Source: Bryobacterales bacterium
Lineage (GTDB): Bacteria; Acidobacteriota; Terriglobia; Bryobacterales; Bryobacteraceae
DNA length: 41,532 nucleotides
Direction: 5' to 3'
Assembly (NCBI GenBank): GCA_027459465.1
Contig: DAIDIH010000263.1
Location: forward strand, 1-41,532
Of the stretch, positions 16,954 to 25,412 are shown piece after piece. Numbering within the stretch: position 1 is the first letter of the stretch; each line of letters opens with the position of its first letter. The notes below the pieces were generated by a model. It worked only from the letters and a program-made list of their open reading frames with translations, was not told the DNA's origin and did not search any database. The position numbers and the translations under genes are program-made.

Positions 16954-18089
16954 TGTCTTCCTTATCACCGATTCCCCTCCTCGACCTCGAAAGCGAATAC
17001 GGCGAACTACGCGGCGAAATCGACGCGGCCATCGCCCGCACGCTGGATACGCGGCAGTTCATCCTCGGCGCCGAAGTGGCCGCGTTCGAGCAAGACTTCG
17101 CCGACTACTGCGGCGTGAAGTACGCCATCGGCGTGAACTCGGGCACGAGCGCGCTGCACCTGGCTCTGCGCGCCATTGGCGTCTCGGCCGGCGACGAAGT
17201 GATCACCGCGCCATACACGTTCTACGCGACCGTGGCCGCGATCGGCTTCTGCGGGGCCAAAGCCGTTTACGCCGACATCGATCCCCGCACGTTCAACCTT
17301 GACGCCTCGCGCATCGAATCGCTCATCACCCCGCGCACCCGCGCCATCCTGCCGATTCATCTCTACGGGCAACCGGCGGACATGGACGCGATCCTCGACA
17401 TCGCGCGGCGCCATAACCTGGCCGTGATCGAAGACGCCGCGCAGGCGCACGGGGCGACATGGAACGGCCTCCGAGTGGGTTCTCTCGGCGACCTCGGCTG
17501 CTTCAGTTTTTACCCCACCAAGAATCTCGGCGCCGCGGGCGAGGGTGGCATGGTGACCACCAACAACCCCGAGTTTGCCCGCACCGTACGCATGCTCCGC
17601 GACTGGGGCCAGGAGCAGAAATACCGCCCCGTGCTCGCCGGATTCAACTATCGAATGGAGGGTTTGCAGGGCGCGATCCTTCGCACGAAGCTTCCGCATC
17701 TCGAGCGCTGGACCGAGGCCCGCCGCGCGGCGGCGGCGCACTACGATCGCCTGCTGGCCGCGCACGGTATCGAACCACCGGCAGCCGACGCCCGCGCGCG
17801 CCACGTGTATCACCTTTACACGGTCCGCATCTCACAACGCGACCCGGTGCAGCGCCAACTCGCCGAAGCCGGCGTCCAGACCGCTATCCACTACCCTGTG
17901 CCCCTACATCTGCTCCCGGCGTACGCCGATCCGCGCTACAAGGCCGGCGATTTCCCCGAGGCCGAGTCCGCCTCTTCCTGCGTGCTATCGCTACCTATGA
18001 ACCCCTGGCTCACGCCGCCGCAGATCGAACGCGCGGTTGAGGTGCTTGCCGCCGCATGCCGTTCCGCGGTTTGCGACAATGCCCTCTGA
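16953..18089 (+). CDS. DegT/DnrJ/EryC1/StrS-family sugar aminotransferase
   Basis: A 378-aa PLP enzyme of the family that transaminates keto-sugars bound to nucleotides. It shows the N-terminal substrate region FILGAEVAAFEQDFADYCG, the cofactor Ser/Thr region GVNSGTSALHLALRA, the PLP-pyridine Asp in VIEDAAQAHGA, and the Schiff-base lysine in FSFYPTKNLGAAGEGG. The C-terminal half carries FNYRMEGLQGAIL and the HYPVPLHLLPAY segment common to this family. Length is normal. Its start overlaps the glycosyltransferase stop and its stop overlaps the galE start (TGATG), so all are read from one message. It implies an amino sugar in the polymer, although the dehydratase or oxidase that would make the keto-sugar is not in the window. 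Confidence 0.92.
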   Translation: MSSLSPIPLLDLESEYGELRGEIDAAIARTLDTRQFILGAEVAAFEQDFADYCGVKYAIGVNSGTSALHLALRAIGVSAGDEVITAPYTFYATVAAIGFCGAKAVYADIDPRTFNLDASRIESLITPRTRAILPIHLYGQPADMDAILDIARRHNLAVIEDAAQAHGATWNGLRVGSLGDLGCFSFYPTKNLGAAGEGGMVTTNNPEFARTVRMLRDWGQEQKYRPVLAGFNYRMEGLQGAILRTKLPHLERWTEARRAAAAHYDRLLAAHGIEPPAADARARHVYHLYTVRISQRDPVQRQLAEAGVQTAIHYPVPLHLLPAYADPRYKAGDFPEAESASSCVLSLPMNPWLTPPQIERAVEVLAAACRSAVCDNAL

Positions 18090-19063
18090 TGCCCCGCATT
18101 CTTGTCACCGGAGGCGCCGGCTACATCGGCTCCCACACCGCTCACCTGCTGCGCCGCCGCGGCTATGAAACGACGATCGTGGACGATCTGTCCCGAGGCC
18201 ACGCGCACAACGTCGAGGGCTTCCCGTTTCATCGCCTCAACCTGCGCGACACCGCCGCGCTCACAGCGATTCTCCGCGAGGGCTCCTTCGACGCCGTCAT
18301 TCACTTCGCCGCCTTTATCGCCGTAGGCGAGTCCGCGCAGGCCCCGGAACTTTACTTCCTCAACAACACGGGTGGTTCCTTTTCGCTGCTCGAAGCCATG
18401 GCGACCGCCGGCATCAATCGGCTCGTCTTTTCCTCGACCGCGGCCGTTTACGGCACGCCGGAGTCCACACCTATCCCCGAGGACGCGCGCATCGCTCCGG
18501 TGAGTCCTTATGGGGAATCGAAAGTCATGGTCGAGCGGGCGCTTGAATGGATGGATCGCTACCGCGGCTTGCGCAGCGTCGTCCTGCGCTACTTCAACGC
18601 GTGCGGCGCCGACCCGGAGAGCCCGCTCGGGGAAGAGCACGACCCGGAAACCCATCTCATCCCGCTCCTGCTCCGGGCGGTCCTCACCAGTGAGCCGGTC
18701 ACCATTTTCGGCGAAGACTACCCGACCGACGACGGCACCTGCATCCGCGACTACATTCACGTACGCGACCTGGCTGAAGCCCACATCCTCGCCGTCGACC
18801 ACCTGCTGCGCGGCGGCGCATCCAAGGTCTACAACGCGGGCGTTGGCCAGGGCTACTCGGTGAAGGAAGTCATACGTGCCGTGGAAGGAGTGACGGGCCG
18901 CAGCGTCCCATTCCGTGTGGGCCCGCGCCGCGAAGGCGACCCGCCCGCGCTGGTGGCCTCCTCGACGCGCCTGCAAACCGAACTCGGCTGGAAGCCGAAG
19001 TACACGTCGCTTGCGGCCATTGTCGAGACGGCGTGGCGCTTCGCCTCGCGGCAGGCTAGATGA
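18089..19063 (+). CDS. galE: UDP-glucose 4-epimerase
   Basis: A 324-aa extended SDR that interconverts UDP-glucose and UDP-galactose (or the N-acetyl forms). The NAD-binding motif TGGAGYIGSH lies at the N-terminus, followed by DDLSRGH, FAAFIAVGES, SSTAAVYG with the catalytic Ser/Thr, and SPYGESK with catalytic Tyr and Lys. LRYFNACGA and DGTCIRDYIHVRDLAEAH are typical GalE blocks. The start at 18089 gives MPRILVTGG and a one-base overlap with the preceding stop; a longer frame from 18056 would overlap more and adds no conserved residues. It is the last gene of the polysaccharide operon and ends 8 bases inside the convergent DUF1501 gene. Confidence 0.95.
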   Translation: MPRILVTGGAGYIGSHTAHLLRRRGYETTIVDDLSRGHAHNVEGFPFHRLNLRDTAALTAILREGSFDAVIHFAAFIAVGESAQAPELYFLNNTGGSFSLLEAMATAGINRLVFSSTAAVYGTPESTPIPEDARIAPVSPYGESKVMVERALEWMDRYRGLRSVVLRYFNACGADPESPLGEEHDPETHLIPLLLRAVLTSEPVTIFGEDYPTDDGTCIRDYIHVRDLAEAHILAVDHLLRGGASKVYNAGVGQGYSVKEVIRAVEGVTGRSVPFRVGPRREGDPPALVASSTRLQTELGWKPKYTSLAAIVETAWRFASRQAR

Positions 19064-20285
19064 GCAGGTTGCGGAAGCGGGGCTGGGCGTAACCCGGGAA
19101 CACGCTGCCGACTTCCGGGTTTCCAAGCTGCTTCACCACTAATTCGGCGAGCACATCGCGGAAGTCCGTGGTGAGGGCGAGGTCTCTTCCTTCAAAGAGC
19201 TGCCCGTCAGCGAGGCCGGGCCAATCGCCGTACACGCGTCCGCCGCGCACGCCGCCGCCGATGACGAACATCACGTTGGCATGGCCGTGGTCGGTCCCGC
19301 GGTCGCCGTTTTCGCGTGCCGTGCGGCCGAATTCCGACATGGTGACGACGGTGACGTCCTCGATGCGCGGGCCGAGGTCGGCATAAAACGCGGCGAGCGA
19401 ACCACCGAACTCGCGCAGGACGTTCGCAAGTTGACCTTCCGTCGCCTTGGCGCCCACTTCATTGATGTGATGGTCCCAACCGCCGACCTCGGCGAAGGCC
19501 ACTTCGAGACCCACGTCCGCTTTGATCAACCGCGCGATCTGCCGCAGGCTCTGGCCGAGCGGGCCGTTCGGGTACTCTGCGCCGCCGTCCGGCGGGCCTG
19601 GCTCCTGGTCGAGCCTTTGGATGATGGCCATTGCCTCAAACGTTTCCTTCCCGGCGCTGCGCAGCGCCGGGTCGCCGGCGTCGTCGTACATGCTCGCGAA
19701 CGCGGAGGCTGCAGCCGGTGCGGGCAGGCGAAAGCTCTGCAGGTTGGCCACTGCCACTGCCGGGTTCGCGCCGCGCAGGGTCAATGGGAGTTCGGGTCCC
19801 AGGCTGACTGCGCGCAGGGGGGAAGCGTTGCCGGGCTTCGGAGTCAGCGCGCGGTTCAGCCAACCGTCCGGCGTCGCCCGCCGGCCCGGTGTGCCCGATT
19901 CCATGAAGTCCTGCGCATCGAAGTGGGATCGCGTCGGATCGGGGGAACCCACGGACTCGACGATGGCCAGCGTCTTGGCCTGGTACAAGGGCTTTAGCGG
20001 CGAAAGGGCAGGATGCAATCCGAAAAAGCCATCGAGATCCACGGCCGCATCGTCGCCGGATCCCGGCCTCGGTACGTGAATCGTGGGCCGTAGCGAGTAG
20101 TAGCGGCTTTCCCCATACGGCACGACAATGTTGAGCCCGTCGGCCGCCCCCCGCTGAAACACCACTACCAGGACCTTCCCGCGCGAACGCGTCCGCGCCG
20201 CCGCTCGCGCCAACCACGCCGGCACGAGTCCCGCGCCGGCCATCGCCAGCGCTGAACCCTTTAAGAAGAACCTCCGCGAAATCAT
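19056..20285 (-). CDS. DUF1501 protein, Tat-exported
   Basis: A 409-aa member of the DUF1501 family, sulfatase-like exported proteins of unknown function. The N-terminus MISRRFFLKGSALAMAGAGL is a clear twin-arginine signal (RRFFLK), predicting export in folded form. Family blocks include VLVVVFQRGAADGLNIVVPY near residue 40, a middle SHFDAQDFMESG, then EVGGWDHHINE and VTMSEFGRTARENGDRGTDH. The last two carry the His/Asp/Glu residues that probably bind metal, as in alkaline-phosphatase-superfamily relatives. AGGAGGCGAG just before the ATG is a good ribosome-binding site. It starts 8 bases after the DUF1800 stop; these two families are regularly paired, which suggests a joint but still unknown role. 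The 3' end overlaps galE on the opposite strand by 8 bases. Confidence 0.93.
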   Translation of the reverse strand: MISRRFFLKGSALAMAGAGLVPAWLARAAARTRSRGKVLVVVFQRGAADGLNIVVPYGESRYYSLRPTIHVPRPGSGDDAAVDLDGFFGLHPALSPLKPLYQAKTLAIVESVGSPDPTRSHFDAQDFMESGTPGRRATPDGWLNRALTPKPGNASPLRAVSLGPELPLTLRGANPAVAVANLQSFRLPAPAAASAFASMYDDAGDPALRSAGKETFEAMAIIQRLDQEPGPPDGGAEYPNGPLGQSLRQIARLIKADVGLEVAFAEVGGWDHHINEVGAKATEGQLANVLREFGGSLAAFYADLGPRIEDVTVVTMSEFGRTARENGDRGTDHGHANVMFVIGGGVRGGRVYGDWPGLADGQLFEGRDLALTTDFRDVLAELVVKQLGNPEVGSVFPGYAQPRFRNLLI

Positions 20286-20293
20286 CTCGCCTC

Positions 20294-21961
20294 CTAGCGC
20301 TGCTGAAAATCCGGCGATCCGATTACCAGGCCGATGACATAGCCGGGGCCGGGCTTGCGTTGCGCCTGCGCCGCCGTGATCGCCTGCATGGTCTGCTCGC
20401 CCGGCGGCCGCAGAAGAATCGACCTGGCGAGCGCGGCGGCGTCCGCCTCTGCCTGGAATCGCTTCGCCGCCACGGTCACGCCGCGGATCCGGTTTGCGGC
20501 GAGCGCCATGGCGAAGTTCATCCGGGCCAGCAGGGCGGCCGAGTTGAGCCAGTCCGCGCCGGCGTTTGAATAACCCACCGGCTCCCGCTTCCGGTACAGC
20601 GGTTCGCCCAGAACCGCCAACCGATTGCTCAATACGAATGCGTCGTCCAAGTCCACGTCGAGCGCTCTCACCGCGCTTATCGCAAATTCAAACGGCGATT
20701 TCGTCTTGACCAGATATGCTCCCTCGCTCCAAAACTCCGTCGAGTTGAGCATTGTCTTCATCACGTCGCGCAGATCGCCGTCCGTGTCGAGAAAGGTCTG
20801 GGCCATCCGGTCCACAAGCGCCGGAGGAGGCGTGTCGGCGACGAAGCGCTGGGCCAGTTCGTAGGAGATGTGATGCGCGGTGGCCGGATGATGGGCGAGG
20901 ATTTTGAGCACTTTCAGCCCGTCCTCCAGGCCTCCGCCTTCTTTGATGACGTGGCCCAGGACGACTTTCTTTCCCGTGTCGTGCATATTGGGGTTGAAGT
21001 AGAATCCTCCGCCCTGCCGCGGCGCGCGAATCGTCCAACCGGTGAAGCAGCGGGCGACTTCGACGACGTCTTTTTGCGTGTAGCCGCCGTTGACGCCGAG
21101 CGTGTGGAGTTCGAGCAGTTCCCGGGCGTAGTTTTCGTTCAACCCGGGCGGCTTCTTTCCGGCCAGGCGCTGCCGCTCGGCCACGCGGCTGAATGTTCCG
21201 GCGGATTGCCAGTTGTCCAGGTAGAACAACATGGCGGGACTTTTGGCCGTGGCTTCGAGTAGGTTCTCGAATTTCGAGAAAACATTCGGGCGGATGGCGT
21301 CGCGCTCGTATTGCGCGATCAGGTAGCGGTCCACACCCTTGTCGAGAAATACATTGAAGTGGTTAAACCAGAAATCATCCAGGACTTCGAGCAGTTGGCG
21401 GTCACTTAACGCGGCGCGGTAGATTTTGGCTTCCCACAAATCGTACGTGAGGGCCTGTTGGGGGTTATTGGCCTGCCAGAACTTCCGCCGGTCTTCCGGA
21501 GACATCATCGCCAGAGGCGGGGGCGCCGCACCGTTCCCATCCTGTCTCCGTTCCCTTAGCTTTGCGACCAGGTCTTCGGCGATCTGGCGGGCCTGTTGCT
21601 CCCGCGGCAGCGGCAGGCTTCCGTTGGCATATTGCCGGATCAAAAACGCCGGCGGATACTCAAGCAGAAGCTGGCCCTCTGTGAGCCGGAGGGTTTCGAG
21701 CCCGTCCAGTTTCTCGTCGAGTTCCGGGTTATCGCTGATCTTATCCGGGTGAAGCTGCTGGTCGATCCACTTCTTCAGCCCGATGCGCTTCACGCGCTCC
21801 ACATCGCCCGGCTGCGGCCCGAAGGTCAGCCGATTCAGGGCTTGGAGGATTTCCTGGTCTTTGTCGAGTTTTTGCGCTAACGGATCCCGCTTCGGCGCAC
21901 CAACGGGCGCGGCGACGATGCCGACCGCTAACAAACACACCACCCCGAATCCGGTTCGCAT
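20294..21961 (-). CDS. DUF1800 exported protein
   Basis: A 555-aa protein of the DUF1800 family, function unknown. A signal peptide is visible (MRTGFGVVCLLAVGIVAAPVG). Typical family blocks are LNRLTFGPQPGDVERVKRIG near residue 42, VLDDFWFNHFNVF in the middle, LNENYARELLELHTLGVNGG, YTQKDVVEVARCFTGWTI and DVMKTMLNSTEFW. The family is largely helical, and all major blocks are intact. It lies directly upstream of the DUF1501 gene (8 bases) and 67 bases after the tricorn protease gene on the same strand. The pair is widespread in acidobacteria and planctomycetes; partnership with the Tat-exported DUF1501 protein is inferred from that conserved arrangement. Confidence 0.93.
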   Translation of the reverse strand: MRTGFGVVCLLAVGIVAAPVGAPKRDPLAQKLDKDQEILQALNRLTFGPQPGDVERVKRIGLKKWIDQQLHPDKISDNPELDEKLDGLETLRLTEGQLLLEYPPAFLIRQYANGSLPLPREQQARQIAEDLVAKLRERRQDGNGAAPPPLAMMSPEDRRKFWQANNPQQALTYDLWEAKIYRAALSDRQLLEVLDDFWFNHFNVFLDKGVDRYLIAQYERDAIRPNVFSKFENLLEATAKSPAMLFYLDNWQSAGTFSRVAERQRLAGKKPPGLNENYARELLELHTLGVNGGYTQKDVVEVARCFTGWTIRAPRQGGGFYFNPNMHDTGKKVVLGHVIKEGGGLEDGLKVLKILAHHPATAHHISYELAQRFVADTPPPALVDRMAQTFLDTDGDLRDVMKTMLNSTEFWSEGAYLVKTKSPFEFAISAVRALDVDLDDAFVLSNRLAVLGEPLYRKREPVGYSNAGADWLNSAALLARMNFAMALAANRIRGVTVAAKRFQAEADAAALARSILLRPPGEQTMQAITAAQAQRKPGPGYVIGLVIGSPDFQQR

Positions 21962-22028
21962 TCTGCCCGTCTCTCTTCTAGAGAACCCGGAAACCGCCGA
22001 AAGGTTGTGTCCCCCGGGCGGTACCGGC

Positions 22029-25000
22029 TCAATTCCCGTTCTGGTGGTAATTCGGATAGGGCGGTTTGCGGTACTTCGGCAGGGGGTGGGCTTTCAGCTC
22101 TTCCATCAGCACGTCGACGGCTTTTTCGAGTTGGGGGTCGTGGCCCTGGCGGACGAGGGCGGGGTCGTAGTCCACCGGGATGTCGGGCGTGACGCCGTGG
22201 TTTTCGACGTCCCACTCGCCGGTCAGGTTGTAGAAGGCCAGGTTCGGCGCGGTGACGGAGCCTCCGTCGATCAACTGGGGGAAGCCGAAGATGCCGACCA
22301 ATCCGCCCCAGGTTCGGGCGCCGACGAGTTTGCCGACGTGCCGGTCCCGGAAGAGCCAGGGCATGGCGTCGCCACCTGAGCCGGCATATTGATTTATGAT
22401 CATGACCTTTGGCCCGAAGATCTGATTCTGCGGCGTCGGGAAGTCCTGCCCGTATCTCGTGGTGAAGAAGTTTGTTTGCGGCCGTTTGAGATAGTCGATG
22501 ATGTAATCGGCGATGTCGCCGCCGCCATTGAACCGTTCGTCGATGACCGCGCCTTGTTTGCCGAGCTGGGCGAAGTAATAGCGGTTGAAGTTCGTGTATC
22601 CGGCCCCCGCCGTATTCGGCAAGTAGACATAGGCCAACTTACCGCCGCTTAGCTGGTCCACCTTCCGGCGGTTGGCTTCGATCCAGTCGCGGTTGCGGAG
22701 AGCGGTCTCGTCCTCTACCGGGACCACGGTCACTTCGCGCGAGTTGGCGCCGGTTGGGTCCGGTCCGACTCGGAGCACGACCTGCTTATTCGCCGTTGCC
22801 TCAAAGAACGAGTACACGTTGGCCGGCGGGGTTACGTCTTTGCCGTTGACGGCGAGTAGGTAGTCGCCGGCGGCGACGTTGACTCCCGGTTCTGTGAGCG
22901 GCGCGCGCAGGGTCGGGTTCCAATTTTCTCCGCTATAGACGCGCGCGAAGCGGTAGCGGCCGTTCTCTATGCGGTAATCGGCGCCGAGGAGGCCGACGGG
23001 GACGCGCTTTACCTCGGGCATGGCTCCGCCGCGCACGAACAGGTGCCCGACGGTCAACTCTCCCAACATGTCTTCAAAGACATAGTTGAGGTCTTCGCGG
23101 CTGGCAACGTTTTCCGCATAGGGCCGGTACTTGGCCTCGGCCGCCTTCAGTTTCAGCCCATGCAAGTTCGGGTCGTAGAAGAAGTCCCGCTCGATCCGCC
23201 AGACCTCGTTGTACATCTGCCGCCATTCCTGGCGCGGATCGATGCGCATCTCCATTCCGTCGAGCTTCAATGCGCCATCGCCGGGCTTCGGCGGGGCGGT
23301 CGCGGAGACGATCCTCCAGGTCTTTCCCTGCAGCACCAGCATCTTTTCGCCGTCGGCGGAAACGTCGAGCGCATTTACGCCGTCCAGAAACTTTTCCGTT
23401 TTCCGGGTCTTCAGGTCGAATTTCTGTATGGTGTAGGCCGGACGATCGCGGAAACCGTCGCCGCCGCCGGTTGTCTCGAGCAGATAGAGGACGCCTTCCT
23501 TCCCCGCCACCATCGCCTCGTAGGTTCGCTCCGGAATGGGGAGCGCGACGATGCGTTGATCGATGCCGGGGAAATCGATCCGCACTTCCGGCGGTGGTTT
23601 CGGCGCGCCGGCTTTCTCTTCGCCGGACTTGGGCTTCTCCGCGGCGGCGGTCTTGGCCTTCTCGTCGTCGCTTTCGGGCGCGACGGGTGATGGGTCTTCC
23701 TTACGAAGCACCACCGCATAGACGCTGCGCGTCACGCGATGTCCGATGCTGGACATATCGAGCCAGGCGGTTGTAAGTCCGGTATCGGTACTGGCCGTGA
23801 AGAAGAGATACTTACCGCCTTTGTCCCACTGGGCGTAGACGGCGTCGCTCATGCCGTCGGTAATCTGCGTGGTCTTGCCGGTATCGAGGGAATAGACGAA
23901 CACGGCGCGGAGATGATTCTCGAGCACTTTGTTGTAGGCGAGCCAGCGGCTGTCGGGGGACCAGACCGGGTCCTGGTCACGGAACGGGGTCTGGTAGGTG
24001 TCCGTGTCTACCTTCACGGGCTTCTTCGCCGCGAGGTCGATCACCCAGACATTGAGCCGGTTATCGGTGTAGGCGATCTTTTTGCTGTCGGGCGACCAGA
24101 CGGGATTATAAAAAAACGCCGGAGGATCGCCGAGCGAGATTTTCTCGACCGGACCGATGCCGTTCTGCGGCGCGAGATGCAATTCGTACTCGCCCGATTC
24201 ATCGGAAAAGTACGCGATGCGCATTCCATCCGGACTCCAGGAAGGATATCGCTCGGCGACGCCCGGCGTATTGGTCAAGTCACGGACACTGCCCTTTTCC
24301 GCGGGAACGGTGAAGATATCCCCGCGCGCTTCAAAGACCGCGCGGACGCCGGTGGGCGAAATTCCCGCGGAAGTTATCTTGGACGACACGTTGTCTATCG
24401 CCGGCTGCAGGGCTGTGACATCGCCGTGCACCGTGATATCGACCTTCTTCGATTTCCCGGAGCGGATGTCGTAGAGGTAGATCGTTCCGAACTGTTCGTA
24501 GGCGATGGTGTCGCCGAATGCACTTGCATTTTTGAAATCGAAACCATCGTTCCGGATCAATGGCGTGACTTTCTTCGACTCTAAGTCGTACCGGAACAGG
24601 GTAATCGGGCCGGAACGGTCCGAAAGAAAGTAAATCCGGCTGCCGATCCACATCGGGTTGGAGTCGTTGGAGTTCTGGCGAGGAATTTCCTCGATATGGG
24701 CGGTGGCTAGGTCCGCGATCCATATCTTTGTTGTTTCCCCGCCGCGGTAGCGCTTCCAGGCGGCGTTTGCCGGCGTTACGGGCATATAGGCCATCCGCTT
24801 GCCGTCCGGCGAGTAAGCTCCGCTCCAGGCTTCAGGCAGCGGCACGGACTCCGGGAACCCACCCGAGGCCCCGATTGTAAACAGCCGCGAGAAGCGCGCG
24901 TAACTCTCTCTCGATGACCGGAAAAGGATCTTAGTCCCGTCGGGGGTCCATCCGACGGGGACATCCGGACTTGGATGATAGGTGAGCCTTGCCGGTTCGC

Positions 25001-25280
25001 CTCCGGCGGCAGGCAAGACATACACGTCGGGATTCCCACCATATTCCCCGCTGAAAGCGACGCGTTCGCCATCCGGGGCGAACACGGGGTTACTCTCGAC
25101 ACCTACGCCGGTGGTTAGCCGCACCGCCTCTCCGCCTTCGCGCGCCACCGACCACAGGTCGCCTCCGTAGACGAATACGATGCGCGTTTTCCCCAGCGCG
25201 GGCTGGCGCAAGAGGACAGGCGCATCCGCGGCCATGACAGCGGGAACAAGTGCAAGCAGGAAAGCGGTAAGTAGTCTCAC
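22029..25280 (-). CDS. Tricorn-type S41 peptidase, exported
   Basis: A 1083-aa tricorn protease homologue that degrades peptides. A signal peptide (MRLLTAFLLALVPAVMA) predicts export, unlike the cytoplasmic archaeal tricorn. The first about 550 residues are two TolB-like propellers with repeats such as NPVFAPDGERVAFSGEYGG, YPSWSPDGMRIAYFSDESG and DPVWSPDSRWLAYN. A Lys/Pro/Ala-rich linker (near 540-570) precedes the catalytic part, which holds RIERDFFYDPNLHG, the His-bearing GELTVGHLFVRGG, a PDZ-like segment, the nucleophile Ser968 in YAGSGGDAMPW, RTWGGLVGI, and the Glu of GEWDVENHGVTPDIPVD. The Ser, His and Glu expected for activity appear present. GTG at 25280 is the start, with AAGGAGA six bases upstream. 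Substrates are unknown. Confidence 0.94.
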   Translation of the reverse strand: MRLLTAFLLALVPAVMAADAPVLLRQPALGKTRIVFVYGGDLWSVAREGGEAVRLTTGVGVESNPVFAPDGERVAFSGEYGGNPDVYVLPAAGGEPARLTYHPSPDVPVGWTPDGTKILFRSSRESYARFSRLFTIGASGGFPESVPLPEAWSGAYSPDGKRMAYMPVTPANAAWKRYRGGETTKIWIADLATAHIEEIPRQNSNDSNPMWIGSRIYFLSDRSGPITLFRYDLESKKVTPLIRNDGFDFKNASAFGDTIAYEQFGTIYLYDIRSGKSKKVDITVHGDVTALQPAIDNVSSKITSAGISPTGVRAVFEARGDIFTVPAEKGSVRDLTNTPGVAERYPSWSPDGMRIAYFSDESGEYELHLAPQNGIGPVEKISLGDPPAFFYNPVWSPDSKKIAYTDNRLNVWVIDLAAKKPVKVDTDTYQTPFRDQDPVWSPDSRWLAYNKVLENHLRAVFVYSLDTGKTTQITDGMSDAVYAQWDKGGKYLFFTASTDTGLTTAWLDMSSIGHRVTRSVYAVVLRKEDPSPVAPESDDEKAKTAAAEKPKSGEEKAGAPKPPPEVRIDFPGIDQRIVALPIPERTYEAMVAGKEGVLYLLETTGGGDGFRDRPAYTIQKFDLKTRKTEKFLDGVNALDVSADGEKMLVLQGKTWRIVSATAPPKPGDGALKLDGMEMRIDPRQEWRQMYNEVWRIERDFFYDPNLHGLKLKAAEAKYRPYAENVASREDLNYVFEDMLGELTVGHLFVRGGAMPEVKRVPVGLLGADYRIENGRYRFARVYSGENWNPTLRAPLTEPGVNVAAGDYLLAVNGKDVTPPANVYSFFEATANKQVVLRVGPDPTGANSREVTVVPVEDETALRNRDWIEANRRKVDQLSGGKLAYVYLPNTAGAGYTNFNRYYFAQLGKQGAVIDERFNGGGDIADYIIDYLKRPQTNFFTTRYGQDFPTPQNQIFGPKVMIINQYAGSGGDAMPWLFRDRHVGKLVGARTWGGLVGIFGFPQLIDGGSVTAPNLAFYNLTGEWDVENHGVTPDIPVDYDPALVRQGHDPQLEKAVDVLMEELKAHPLPKYRKPPYPNYHQNGN

Positions 25281-25412
25281 GGGTTCTCCTTGAAGGCTAA
25301 CTCCCTATCTTATGCCGCAGGAGGGACGCTCCGTTGAAAGTCATGGGCGGGGCGTCGAGTGGGGTGGAGGCTTTGTCGCGGTCGCGGCTCGGGCGGGGGG
25401 ATAGATAGTAAT
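25281..25412. other. Intergenic gap upstream of the tricorn gene
   Basis: These 132 bases separate two minus-strand genes. Apart from the AAGGAGA ribosome-binding site for the tricorn gene I see a possible -10 (TAAGAT) without a well-placed -35, and no convincing hairpin terminator or small gene. Confidence 0.5.
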
